Assembly (NCBI GenBank): GCA_026416215.1
Contig: JAOAFP010000007.1
Location: 1 to 32,544, forward strand
Reading direction: 5' to 3'
Length of the DNA stretch: 32,544 nucleotides
Source: Negativicutes bacterium
GTDB lineage: Bacteria; Bacillota; Negativicutes; SKW292
Of this stretch, positions 23,966 to 32,535 are shown piece after piece. Numbering within the stretch: the stretch's first letter is position 1; each line of letters starts with the position of its first letter. Both the position numbers and the translations under genes were made by a program. The notes under the pieces were generated by a model that was not told the origin of the DNA, did not search any database, and worked only from the letters and a program-made list of their open reading frames with translations.

Positions 23966-25987
23966 GTGAACAGCGTGGCAACGGTGCAAAAACGGATCGT
24001 TCTGGTCATGCTGGCGGTGCTGGCGATGCTGGCCGCGGTGGTGGTGCGGGTGGCCTGGCTGCAGGCCGCCCGCAGTGATGAGCTGGCGGCCAGGCTTAGG
24101 GGACAGGTCATGGACAACAAGGCGATCAATATGCCGCGGGGGCCGATTTACGACCGCAATGGCCGGGAAATGGCGATGAGCATCACGGTTAAATCCCTGT
24201 ACGCCGATCCGATGTTGATCCGGAAGGAGGGCAAGGTCGATCCGGCAGCGGTGGCCCGGGCCATTTCCCCCCTGCTCGGGCTGAGTGAGGATGAGATTGT
24301 CAGGAAACTGACAAGCGACAGCGGTTTTGTCTGGCTGAAACGGCTGCTGGACAAGCCGGCCAGCGACGAAATTGGCCGGCTGATCAGGGAAAACGGCTGG
24401 AACGGGGTTGCGTTTGTCGAGGAGAGCAAGCGGATTTATCCCAACGACGAGCTGGCAGCCCAGGTGATAGGGTTCGTCGGCACCGATGACAACGGACTGG
24501 CCGGGATCGAGCTGGAATTCGACAGCAAACTGCGCGGCGGCCGATACGACCAGTGGGTGGAAACCGATATGTCGGGGACGCCGATTTTCGATTCGATAAT
24601 TCAGTACACCAGCAAACGGCAGGGCAAAGCCCTGTACCTGACTGTTGACCAGGTGGTGCAGGCAATTGTGGAACAGGCGCTGGACCGGGGGGTGCAGGCC
24701 ACCAAGGCCGACGGGGCGGTGGCTATTGTTCTTGACCCCAGGACGGGTGAGGTGCTGGCCATGGCCAGCCGTCCGACCTTTAATCCCAATCGTTACGAGC
24801 AGGCCAGCCCGGTCAGCTGGCGCAACCGGGCGATCAGCATGGTGTACGAGCCGGGCTCGACCTTTAAGCCGGTGGTGGCGGCGGCGGCCATGCAGCTGGG
24901 ACTGGTCCATCCTGATGACCCGCTGTATGACGGCGGCTCGGTTAGTGTCGGCGAGCGGGTGATTAAAAACTGGGACGGCGGCGGACTGGGAGCGGTGACA
25001 TTCACCGACATAGTCAAGTATTCGGTCAATACCGGGTTTGTTCAGGTCGGGCTGAGGATGACGGCTGATCAGGAGCTGGATTTTGTCGAAAAATTCGGGT
25101 TTGGCCAGCCGACCAGGATTTCCCTGCCGGGAGAGGAAAGCGGGATTCTTTTCTCCCGGGCCGACATCACCCGCTCCGATCAGGCGTCGATGTCGATCGG
25201 CCAGGGTGTGGCTGTCACCCCCATTCAACTGATCCGGGCGATTGCTGCCATTGCCAACGGCGGCCTGCTGCTGGAACCACACATCGTGCGGGAAATTCGT
25301 GACGCCGAGGGCGGGGTGGAATTCGATGCATCAACCACCCCGGTCCGGCAGGTCATCCAGCCGGAGGTGGCAGCCGAACTGGCGAAAATGATGCAGCAGG
25401 TGATCAGCGACGGCAGTGGCAAGCGGGCGGCAGTGAAGGGCTATAACCTGGCTGGCAAGACCGGTACGGCTGAGCGGCTGCGCGAGGGAGGGGGAGGATA
25501 TTCCGGCTACATTGCCTCGTTTGTCGGGTTTGGCCCGGTCGAGGAGCCGCAGTTCGTCGTGCTGGTGGTGATCGACAATCCCAAGGGGCTGATCTACGGG
25601 GGAGAAATTGCCGCCCCGGTGTTCCGGGAAATAGTTTCACAGCTTCTCAGTTACCGCAATGTTCCCCGGACGGTGGACAGCGTGGTCGAGCAGGCGGCAC
25701 GGACCGCGGCCCCGCCATCCGGCAGCGATGGCAAGTCATCGCCGCCCCCTCCGGCCGGCAACGGCGCAACCGGCCGGCCGGTCATGCCGGACCTGCGGGG
25801 GCTCAACGTCCGGCAGGTCTGCACGATGCTGTCTGACCGGGGGATTGGGGTGAGAATAAACGGCAGCGGTCTGGCAGTCGGCCAGTCGGTGCCGCCGGGC
25901 CGCCCCCTGGATGAAAACGAAGTGGTGACGGTTGACTTTGCCTGGCCGGTTTCCCCGCTCGCCGGGCCAGGCAGGCAGGAACGATAA
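23966..25987 (+). CDS. Class B penicillin-binding protein (FtsI/SpoVD type) with PASTA domain
   Basis: Transpeptidase that cross-links peptidoglycan outside the membrane. The 673-residue protein has an N-terminal membrane anchor (about 10-32), a dimerisation domain with RGPIYDRNGREMA (58-70), the transpeptidase motifs S298-T-F-K301 (YEPGSTFKP), S353-V-N355 and K498-T-G500, then a Pro/Ser/Gly linker and one C-terminal PASTA domain (about 612-663, MPDLRGLNVRQVCTML). A PASTA domain and this length recall SpoVD of spore formers. The start is uncertain: GTG at 23966 or 23975, neither with a strong RBS. It lies near the SEDS gene but outside any visible dcw cluster. Confidence 0.92.
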   Translation: MNSVATVQKRIVLVMLAVLAMLAAVVVRVAWLQAARSDELAARLRGQVMDNKAINMPRGPIYDRNGREMAMSITVKSLYADPMLIRKEGKVDPAAVARAISPLLGLSEDEIVRKLTSDSGFVWLKRLLDKPASDEIGRLIRENGWNGVAFVEESKRIYPNDELAAQVIGFVGTDDNGLAGIELEFDSKLRGGRYDQWVETDMSGTPIFDSIIQYTSKRQGKALYLTVDQVVQAIVEQALDRGVQATKADGAVAIVLDPRTGEVLAMASRPTFNPNRYEQASPVSWRNRAISMVYEPGSTFKPVVAAAAMQLGLVHPDDPLYDGGSVSVGERVIKNWDGGGLGAVTFTDIVKYSVNTGFVQVGLRMTADQELDFVEKFGFGQPTRISLPGEESGILFSRADITRSDQASMSIGQGVAVTPIQLIRAIAAIANGGLLLEPHIVREIRDAEGGVEFDASTTPVRQVIQPEVAAELAKMMQQVISDGSGKRAAVKGYNLAGKTGTAERLREGGGGYSGYIASFVGFGPVEEPQFVVLVVIDNPKGLIYGGEIAAPVFREIVSQLLSYRNVPRTVDSVVEQAARTAAPPSGSDGKSSPPPPAGNGATGRPVMPDLRGLNVRQVCTMLSDRGIGVRINGSGLAVGQSVPPGRPLDENEVVTVDFAWPVSPLAGPGRQER

Positions 25988-26063
25988 AAAATCTGGCGAA
26001 TAGGAACCGTAAGGCGGGCGGACAGGCAGCAAATGTCAAAATAAAAATCAGGGAGGTTGACCA

Positions 26064-27191
26064 ATGATCATCGGGGTGCCAAAGGAAATTAAGGACAACG
26101 AGAACCGGGTGGGGCTGACTCCGGCCGGGGCGGAGGCACTGAAGAATCACGGCCATCAGGTGATGATCGAGCACAACGCCGGGCTGGGCAGCGGTTTCAC
26201 TGACGCTGACTATCAAAAGGCGGGGGCGGAGATCATTCACGACAAGCGCCGGCTGTTTGACCGGGCGGACATGATCGTCAAGGTTAAGGAGCCGCTGCCC
26301 CCGGAGTACGACCTGTTTCACGAGGATCAGATACTGTTTACTTACCTTCATCTGGCACCGGAGCCGGAGCTTACCCGCGCTCTGCTCAACAAACGGGTGG
26401 TGGGCATTGCCTACGAGACCATCACCGGCAAGGATGGCCGGGGCCTGCCGCTGCTGAAGCCGATGAGCGAAGTGGCCGGACGGATGTCGGTGCAGATTGG
26501 GGCGCAGTTCCTGACCAAGACCTACGGTGGACTGGGAGTACTGCTGGGCGGTGTACCGGGGGTGTGTCCGGCCCAGGTGGTGATTATCGGCGGCGGGATC
26601 GTCGGCACCAATGCTGCAAAGATGGCACTGGGTATGGGGGCCAGGGTTACGATTATGGACAACAACCCCGACCGGATGCGGGAACTGGATGATATCTTCG
26701 GCGGCCGGCTGGTGACAGTTATGTCCAACAGCTACAACATCGCCGAGTGGGTGGCTAGGGCCGACTTGCTGATCGGGGCGGTGCTGGTGCCGGGGGCCAA
26801 GGCGCCCAAACTGGTCAAGGAAGAAATGGTCAAAGGTATGCGGCCGGGGGCGGTGATCGTGGATGTGGCGATCGACCAGGGCGGTTCGATCGAAACCATT
26901 GACCGGATAACCACCCACAGCGAGCCAACCTACGAAAAATACGGAGTGGTGCACTACGCGGTGGCCAATATGCCGGGAGCAGTACCGCGGACTTCGACAT
27001 TTGCCCTGACCAACGCCACCATGGAGTACGCCCTGGCTATTGCCGACATGGGCTGGCGCAAGGCGGTGTCGACCATTCCCGGGCTGGCCTCGGGTGTGAA
27101 CGTCTGCGAGGGTAAACTGACCTACAAAGCGGTGGCGGATGACCTGGGGCTGACCTATACCCCGCTGGACCGGGTCTGTGATATAAGGTAG
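26064..27191 (+). CDS. ald: Alanine dehydrogenase
   Basis: NAD-dependent interconversion of L-alanine with pyruvate and ammonia. The 375-residue protein has the pyruvate-binding R15 (NRVGLTP) and K75 (VKVKEPLP), the catalytic H96 (YLHLAPE), the NAD-binding loop VIIGGGIVGTNAAKMALG (about 173-190) and VDVAIDQGGSIE (about 269-280). Length is typical. The ATG at 26064 follows AGGGAGGTTGACCA. In spore formers Ald serves alanine catabolism or nitrogen supply; next to alr it also controls the L-Ala pool for peptidoglycan (inference). Confidence 0.96.
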   Translation: MIIGVPKEIKDNENRVGLTPAGAEALKNHGHQVMIEHNAGLGSGFTDADYQKAGAEIIHDKRRLFDRADMIVKVKEPLPPEYDLFHEDQILFTYLHLAPEPELTRALLNKRVVGIAYETITGKDGRGLPLLKPMSEVAGRMSVQIGAQFLTKTYGGLGVLLGGVPGVCPAQVVIIGGGIVGTNAAKMALGMGARVTIMDNNPDRMRELDDIFGGRLVTVMSNSYNIAEWVARADLLIGAVLVPGAKAPKLVKEEMVKGMRPGAVIVDVAIDQGGSIETIDRITTHSEPTYEKYGVVHYAVANMPGAVPRTSTFALTNATMEYALAIADMGWRKAVSTIPGLASGVNVCEGKLTYKAVADDLGLTYTPLDRVCDIR

Positions 27192-27202
27192 CGAACAGGC
27201 GG

Positions 27203-27238
27203 GCGGAAAAAAGGCGGGTAACCGTCTTTTTTTCCGCC
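27203..27238 (+). terminator. Rho-independent terminator after ald
   Basis: GGCGG (27213-27217) and CCGTC (27222-27226) pair (one G-U) around a GTAA loop, followed by seven Ts. The whole is enclosed by outer arms, GCGGAAAAAA before and TTTTTTTCCGC after, so a longer stem is also possible. It lies between ald and alr. Confidence 0.8.
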
Positions 27239-27265
27239 GGCACAACTACCGGCGGGAGAAAAACG

Positions 27266-28387
27266 ATGTACGAACGGGCAGCATGGGTGGAAGTCAACCT
27301 CGGGCACATCGCCCATAATTTACGCAGCATCAAGCTCCACATCGGTGACAGCTGCAAGCTGTGTCTGGCGATCAAGGCCGACGCCTACGGCCACGGGGCG
27401 GTGGCGGTGTCTAACCTGGCAGCCGGCTGTGGAGTGGAATATCTGGCGGTGGCGACCCTGACCGAGGCATTGGAACTGAGACGCAGCGGCAACACCCTTC
27501 CCATTCTCATCCTCAGCAAAATTCCCGCCTATTACGCGTCCTACCTGGCAGCCTACAACCTCGAGCAGACGGTGTTTGACCGGGAAACCGCCGGCGTACT
27601 TTCCGAGTGGGGGGTAAAGCTGGAAAAAAAAATCCGGGTTCATGTCAAGATCGACAGCGGTATGGGACGGATCGGGGTGAACTACCGGCAGGGCGGGGAA
27701 TTTGTCCGCTACCTGCTCGGACTGCCGGGGCTGACGGTAAGCGGGATTTTCACCCATTTTGCCGACGCCGATTCCCGGGATCTGAGCTTCACCTACAGGC
27801 AGCTGCGGAGATTCTGCGGGGTTCTGACAGAGCTGAGACGGGACGGAATTGTCCTGCCGCTGGTCCACGCCGCCAACAGTGCGGCCACGCTGGCAGTGCC
27901 CGACAGCTGGTTTGACATGGTCAGGGTGGGGATTGCCGCCTACGGGCTGCGGCCGTCGCCTGACTTTGTCCCGCCGCTGGAATTGCGGCCGGCCATGGAA
28001 CTGAAGTGCCGGATTGTCCAGCTGAAGGAGGTGCCGGCCGGAACTCCGATCAGCTACGGTTGTACGTTTGTCACCTCCCGGCCGAGCCGGATCGCCACGT
28101 TGCCGGTGGGATATGCCGACGGCTACAGCCGCCGGCTGTCCAACCGTGGCTGGGTGATGGCCGGTGGGGTGAGGGTACCGGTGGTTGGCCGGGTTTGTAT
28201 GGATCAGACCATGATCGACGTTACTGACGTGCCGGCGGTGGGGGTGGACGATGAAGTGTCGCTGTTCGGCGGTGACGGGGTGAGTGTTGATGAAGTGGCC
28301 GGCTGGCTGGGAACGGTGAATTATGAGGTGATAACATCCCTCAGTCAGCGGGTGCCGGTAATCTACCGGCAACAGAAGGACACCTGA
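27266..28387 (+). CDS. alr: Alanine racemase
   Basis: PLP enzyme that makes D-alanine for peptidoglycan. The 373-residue protein has the PLP lysine K37 in AIKADAYGHGA, the second catalytic base Y264 in PISYGCTF, the substrate-binding segment VCMDQTMIDVT and the C-terminal YEVITSLSQRVPVIY. Length matches Alr. The ATG at 27266 follows GGGAG within GCGGGAGAAAAACG. The ald terminator lies just upstream, so alr is either read from its own weak promoter or by read-through. Confidence 0.97.
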   Translation: MYERAAWVEVNLGHIAHNLRSIKLHIGDSCKLCLAIKADAYGHGAVAVSNLAAGCGVEYLAVATLTEALELRRSGNTLPILILSKIPAYYASYLAAYNLEQTVFDRETAGVLSEWGVKLEKKIRVHVKIDSGMGRIGVNYRQGGEFVRYLLGLPGLTVSGIFTHFADADSRDLSFTYRQLRRFCGVLTELRRDGIVLPLVHAANSAATLAVPDSWFDMVRVGIAAYGLRPSPDFVPPLELRPAMELKCRIVQLKEVPAGTPISYGCTFVTSRPSRIATLPVGYADGYSRRLSNRGWVMAGGVRVPVVGRVCMDQTMIDVTDVPAVGVDDEVSLFGGDGVSVDEVAGWLGTVNYEVITSLSQRVPVIYRQQKDT

Positions 28388-28441
28388 AGTTGCCGGAGGC
28401 CGGCTGCAGGGCTGTGCCGGTCGGTTCGGGAAGGGGCGGAC

Positions 28442-29425
28442 ATGAGTATTTGCGTCGGCGATATCAAAACAATGGCCAAAGGCCAGCCGATCCGGGGAGT
28501 TTATCTCCTCAGCGGTTTTGAAATCCGGTCGGGAGGACAGAACGGGCGTTACGGCTCGGCCAGGCTGTCCGATCGCAGCGGGAAAATCGAGGCCCGGATC
28601 TGGGAGCTGCCCGATGATCCGGCCTGGCTGAGCGAAATGCCGGTAGTCTTCATAGAGGGTGAATACTGCCCTTACCAGGGGGTGCCCCAGGTCAGGATCA
28701 GCCGGCTGGCTGCTGTGCCGGACGAACAGTTGAAGGCCGGGATGCTGAGCAGTCTGGTGCGGGTCAGCAGTCACGACCCGAGGGTGATGTGGGGCGAACT
28801 GACCGGACTGGTTGAATCGATGGGCGATCAAAGAGTCAGGGCCTTCTGTGACCGGCTGATCTTCGACGACGAAGAGGTGTGCGGGCGTCTGCGGGTCTGG
28901 CCGGCGGCGGTGGCTTTTCATCACGACTACGTCGGCGGGCTGCTGCAGCATACCTGGGAAATGGCCAGAATGGCTGACGCACTGGCCAAAACTGCGCCGG
29001 ATATCAACCGCGACCTGTTGCTGGCCATGGTCTGCATGCACGACATCGGCAAGATCCACGAGATCGAGGTTGACCGGCTGGGGGGACCGGCCGGTTTCAG
29101 CAGGCAGGGCCGGTTGCTGGGACACATCTACATTGGCATGGCAATGGTGGACCGCTGTGGGCGGCGGTACGATCTCGACCCCGAGGTCGGGCTGGCCCTG
29201 CAGCACGCCATTTTAAGCCATCACGGCAGCAGGGAGTTTGGCAGCCCGTTGCCGCCAAAAATAAAGGAAGCGCAGATTCTGCACTTCCTTGACAACATGA
29301 GCGCCAGGCGGGAGATATTTGCCACCGAGCTGGCCTCCGTCCGTCCGGGAACGTTCAGTCCGTGGGTCAAATCCATACAGAGCGAGATCTATCTGCCGGA
29401 TTTCCCGTCCGGCGACGATCAGTAG
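28442..29425 (+). CDS. yhaM: YhaM-like 3'-5' exoribonuclease (OB fold + HD domain)
   Basis: The 327-residue protein has an N-terminal OB-fold nucleic-acid-binding domain (about 5-95, GVYLLSGFEIRSGGQNGRYGSA split by turns) and a C-terminal HD domain with H160/H161, H170 and the H200-D201 pair (CMHDIGKIHE), followed by GHIYIG and a final ILSHHG motif. This domain order and length match YhaM, a 3'-5' exoribonuclease. The ATG at 28442 follows GGGAAGGGGCGGAC. Its stop codon overlaps the end of a convergent - strand gene by 7 bases. Activity as an RNase is inferred from the family. Confidence 0.88.
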   Translation: MSICVGDIKTMAKGQPIRGVYLLSGFEIRSGGQNGRYGSARLSDRSGKIEARIWELPDDPAWLSEMPVVFIEGEYCPYQGVPQVRISRLAAVPDEQLKAGMLSSLVRVSSHDPRVMWGELTGLVESMGDQRVRAFCDRLIFDDEEVCGRLRVWPAAVAFHHDYVGGLLQHTWEMARMADALAKTAPDINRDLLLAMVCMHDIGKIHEIEVDRLGGPAGFSRQGRLLGHIYIGMAMVDRCGRRYDLDPEVGLALQHAILSHHGSREFGSPLPPKIKEAQILHFLDNMSARREIFATELASVRPGTFSPWVKSIQSEIYLPDFPSGDDQ

Positions 29426-30285
29426 ACGATCACCACCCGACAACCGGCCAGGACGCCGCCGGATGCCTGGAGACGGAGGATCATCCAGCCGGCATCGGCG
29501 TCGACCGTGACCACCGTGCCATTCGACTGGCTGCCGGTGGCCCGGACGATCAGCGGGTTGTCGCCCACCCGATCGCCCAGGGACGGCCAGTCGTCGAAGC
29601 GGCAGTAGGCAGCGACGGCATTTGTCGACAGCTCGCGCGGGGAAATGAACCGGTAGTCGTAGATCGTAAGGTCGTCGGTTTTTATGCTGGGCAAGAGGCA
29701 GGGGGTAACGGGCAGATTACGGGCATCAACCACCAGCCCGGTATAGGGGGATAAAGGATTTTGGCCGGGTCTCCCGGCCGGTTCCGGAGCTGGCCACGGT
29801 TCGGCCTGATAGTCGGCGATACAGCTCAGCACCGTCCCGGCAAAGCTGTTGTAGCCGGTCAGCCTGACTCTGCGGATCAAAGTGAGGATCCCTTCGTCAC
29901 CGATCTCCTGCTCGAGGACCGGGCTGTTGTCGGCCAGACGGCGCAGTTTGGCGACCAGCTCGTTGTCGTCGCCGGCAATGTCGGCGGCCGTCCGGTCAGC
30001 GGTCAGGGGAAAACGCAACATATAGTCGCTGAGGCTGTCGGCAGCGTGGATCAATGCCGCCTGTCTGGTGGCCGCCAGCGACTCAAAATCGCCGCTGTTC
30101 AGGGAAACGAAGCAGTAAATATAGCCGGACGGCCAGTCCTGCCAGGTTATCACCCGGTCACCGTGCCGGGTGTTATCATAGACGCCATTGTCGCTGGCGG
30201 CCGGAATGGCGACCGTTGCCTGTCCGGCTGCCGGCGGCAGCAGGACGATGGCGGCGGCGCAGGCAAGCAGAAGGAATCTTTTCAT
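29419..30285 (-). CDS. Exported protein with a TGLxVDAR domain, unknown function
   Basis: The 288-residue protein starts with a signal peptide (MKRFLLLACAAAIVLLPPAAG, cleavage near AGQA). The central part (about 65-150) is helical. It continues SPYTGLVVDARNLPVTPCLLP (179-199), a motif seen in LPP20/FlgT-like envelope proteins. The C-terminal half (from about 200) is beta-rich. It has C8, which is not in a lipobox, and C58, C155, C196 and others further on. Two ATGs lie two codons apart; the inner one (start at 30285) is 6 bases from GAGGAG (30292-30297), the outer one touches it. A 7-bp inverted repeat lies just upstream. It is convergent with yhaM and divergent from the radical SAM gene. Confidence 0.75.
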   Translation of the reverse strand: MKRFLLLACAAAIVLLPPAAGQATVAIPAASDNGVYDNTRHGDRVITWQDWPSGYIYCFVSLNSGDFESLAATRQAALIHAADSLSDYMLRFPLTADRTAADIAGDDNELVAKLRRLADNSPVLEQEIGDEGILTLIRRVRLTGYNSFAGTVLSCIADYQAEPWPAPEPAGRPGQNPLSPYTGLVVDARNLPVTPCLLPSIKTDDLTIYDYRFISPRELSTNAVAAYCRFDDWPSLGDRVGDNPLIVRATGSQSNGTVVTVDADAGWMILRLQASGGVLAGCRVVIVY

Positions 30286-30306
30286 GATCATCTCCTCAAG
30301 TCTGGC

Positions 30307-30325
30307 GGCGGTCGGTCAGACCGCC
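30307..30325 (-). repeat. Inverted repeat upstream of the exported protein gene
   Basis: GGCGGTC (30307-30313) and GACCGCC (30319-30325) form a perfect 7-bp repeat around GGTCA, about 10 bases upstream of the - strand RBS. It could be an operator in the divergent intergenic region or a leader hairpin. The region (30292-30421) also has a GGCAGG/CCTGCC hairpin near 30367-30382. No clear promoter is seen. Confidence 0.4.
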
Positions 30326-30421
30326 CGGATACGGGTACAACTGCTTTTTGGTTTTCGCCGTCCGGGCAGGAAATCCCTGCCGGTGCCGGCAGAATAATTT
30401 TCAGGCGGGGGTCGGCCGTTA

Positions 30422-31663
30422 ATGCTGACTATGGTATATGCCGACGAGCGCGGCAACATCTTCGATCAGCCGGGCTGGCAGGCGCTGGGGGCGGCCGGCA
30501 GCCGGTGCTTCCGGCCGTTTGGAAGGGGGGAGGTGGTGGCGCTGCCGCCGGGAGCTGACCTGATGTTCCTGCCGGGCCGCCGGCCGCTGGGCCAACACAA
30601 CCGGCGACTGGAGGTGCTGGCCGGGCGGCTGGCGGTGGCGGCCATACTGCCGATCGGCTATACCCGGACGATGGTGCCGGCCTACAGGGCTGACCGTGAT
30701 GCCCGGCAGCTGCCGTTTTTCGGTTATACGGCAGTGGGGTATGGCGACGGCCGGCTATGGGCGGCGGCAATCAGGACATCGGCGGCCGGGCAGTGGCGTC
30801 CCGGGCGGTTTGGCACCCCTGACCTGCCGGAGCGGATTGAACACCAGCTGAGGGCTCACCCCGACAACCGGATTGTCGGGCATCTGGCCCGCTGTGCCTC
30901 ACAGTGGGGATGTCCCACCGCCCAGAATTTTTTTTACCGCCGCTGGGAAATGGGACTGCCCACCACCGCCGGCTGCAACGCTGACTGCCTGGGCTGCATA
31001 TCCCGACAGCCGGCCGGTGGTTGTCCGGCCCCCCACAGCCGTATAGCCTTCAAGCCTACAGTTGGGGAAATCGTCAGTGTTGCCTTGGGCCATCTGACCG
31101 GCGCGGCAAATCCGATCGTCAGCTTTGGCCAGGGATGCGAGGGGGAACCGCTGTTGTCGGCCGATCTGCTGGCCGAGGCAATCAGGGTGATCCGTCGCCG
31201 TTGCCGGCGGGGAATGATCAACATCAACACCAACGCCGGGCGGCCGGACGGTCTGGCCAAACTGCTGCAGGCCGGACTGGACGGCGTGCGGGTGAGTATG
31301 ATCAGTGCCCGGCCGGCCACTTATCAGGCCTATTACCGGGCGGCATACAGCTGGGAGGCAGTGGGGGAGTCGCTGGAGCTCTGCCGCAGGCACCAGGTGT
31401 TCTGGTCGTTGAATTTCCTGCTCATGCCCGGGCTTAACGACAGCCCGGACGAAATGGCGGCCTGGCGGGATTTTCTGCGCCGCTACCAACCACCGATGAT
31501 CCAGTTTCGCAACCTTAACATCGATCCCGGATATTTCTGGCGACAGATGCCCAGAGCGGCGGGACCGCCGCTGGGAGTCAGGGAAATGATCGGGGTGTTC
31601 CGCCAGGAGTTTCCCGGCATCAGGCTGGGGAACCACACGATATACCGCCGGCGCCGAGGCTGA
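30422..31663 (+). CDS. Radical SAM protein of unknown substrate
   Basis: The 413-residue protein has a long N-terminal region (about 1-175) without a recognised fold. It ends in GHLARCASQWGCPTAQNFFYRRWE, with C158 and C164. The radical SAM cluster CxxxCxxC follows at C185, C189 and C192 (TAGCNADCLGCIS), then a TIM-barrel part with FGQGCEGEPLL (GxE-like), ININTNAG and LLMPGLND. The motif set is that of an uncharacterised Bacillota radical SAM group. The start at 30422 is uncertain: no good RBS, and a second ATG (30431) lies three codons on. The gene follows a divergent gap and precedes sigH. Confidence 0.8.
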   Translation: MLTMVYADERGNIFDQPGWQALGAAGSRCFRPFGRGEVVALPPGADLMFLPGRRPLGQHNRRLEVLAGRLAVAAILPIGYTRTMVPAYRADRDARQLPFFGYTAVGYGDGRLWAAAIRTSAAGQWRPGRFGTPDLPERIEHQLRAHPDNRIVGHLARCASQWGCPTAQNFFYRRWEMGLPTTAGCNADCLGCISRQPAGGCPAPHSRIAFKPTVGEIVSVALGHLTGAANPIVSFGQGCEGEPLLSADLLAEAIRVIRRRCRRGMININTNAGRPDGLAKLLQAGLDGVRVSMISARPATYQAYYRAAYSWEAVGESLELCRRHQVFWSLNFLLMPGLNDSPDEMAAWRDFLRRYQPPMIQFRNLNIDPGYFWRQMPRAAGPPLGVREMIGVFRQEFPGIRLGNHTIYRRRRG

Positions 31664-31677
31664 CGAGGGGCTTTTTA

Positions 31678-31706
31678 TTGACGGGGAACAGGGGCTGTAT
31701 TATAAT
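31678..31706 (+). promoter_or_regulatory. SigA-type promoter for the sigH-like gene
   Basis: The -35 TTGACG (31678-31683) and -10 TATAAT (31701-31706) are separated by exactly 17 bases, a near-consensus vegetative promoter. Transcription would start near 31713, giving a leader of about 64 bases to the ATG at 31777. Confidence 0.85.
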
Positions 31707-31776
31707 TTGTCCTGTTGATCCACAATTGAATAACCTGCGCTTGGGCAATCAATCAATCCACGGAGGCAAGCAGCGG

Positions 31777-32535
31777 ATGCGGGCACCCTTACGAGTCAGT
31801 GATGCGGACAGGTTTACCGGCTGGACGGACGAAAGTATCGTGCTTGAGGCGAAGAACAACAATGACGACGCTGCATTGGAGTACATCATCAACAAGTACC
31901 GGAGCTTTGTGCGGGCAAGGGCAAGGACGTATTTTCTGGTAGGGGCCGAGCGTGAGGATATCATTCAGGAGGGGATGATTGGTCTTTTCAAGGCGGTGCG
32001 TGATTTCCGGCACGACAAGCTGTCCTCGTTCCGGGCGTTTGCCGAGCTGTGTGTGACCAGGCAGATTATCACTGCGATCAAGACAGCCACCCGCCAGAAG
32101 CATATCCCTCTCAATTCGTACGTTTCGCTGAACAAACCGTTGTATGAGGAAGACGCCGACCGGACGCTGATGGATGTTATTTCCGGCACATCGGCCACCG
32201 ATCCGGCCGAACTGGTTCTCGACAAGGAAGAGTACGACCGGATCGAGGGCCGGATGGGGGAGATACTCAGTGAACTGGAGTGGAGCGTGCTGATGTACTA
32301 CCTGGATGGCAAGTCATACCAGGAGATCGCCGAATCGGTGGGGAGGCATGTCAAGTCGATCGACAATGCCCTGCAACGGGTCAAGCGCAAGCTCGAGCGT
32401 TATGTGGAGTGTTACAGCGACGGGGCGAACATCCATTCGATCTACCGGGGGCTGGCCAACCTTAACCGCAATTTTATCACCGGCGGGGCAGCCGGCGATG
32501 ACGTGGACGGTATGGTCTGCTGGGGGGAGAGGTAG
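31777..32535 (+). CDS. sigH: RNA polymerase sigma factor, SigH (Spo0H) type
   Basis: Sigma-70 family factor of early stationary phase, competence and sporulation. The 252-residue protein has region 2 with EREDIIQEGMIGLFKAVRDF (59-78) and FRAFAELCVTRQIITAIKTA (85-104), then region 4 with LSELEWSVLMYYLDGKSYQE (165-184) and VGRHVKSIDNALQRVKRKLE (188-207). SigH normally ends soon after this helix. Here about 42 more residues follow (211-252, ECYSDGANIHSIYRGL...), a C-terminal extension. The ATG at 31777 is 10 bases after GGAGG (31762-31766). The frame is open further upstream, but the promoter lies there. The usual SigH neighbours (rlmB, secE, nusG) may lie beyond the window. Confidence 0.9.
   Translation: MRAPLRVSDADRFTGWTDESIVLEAKNNNDDAALEYIINKYRSFVRARARTYFLVGAEREDIIQEGMIGLFKAVRDFRHDKLSSFRAFAELCVTRQIITAIKTATRQKHIPLNSYVSLNKPLYEEDADRTLMDVISGTSATDPAELVLDKEEYDRIEGRMGEILSELEWSVLMYYLDGKSYQEIAESVGRHVKSIDNALQRVKRKLERYVECYSDGANIHSIYRGLANLNRNFITGGAAGDDVDGMVCWGER

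Noticed and set aside
23240..29206. Very long open frames on the - strand opposite pap, the PBP gene, alr and yhaM
   Set aside because: They mirror well-recognised + strand genes, lack family motifs and RBSs, and are rich in Pro/Arg/His/Gln, as expected for antisense frames of GC-rich genes.
31640..31680. GC-rich stretch followed by CTTTTTATT after the radical SAM gene as a terminator
   Set aside because: No stable stem sits next to the T run; the T run is better explained as lying just upstream of the -35 box.
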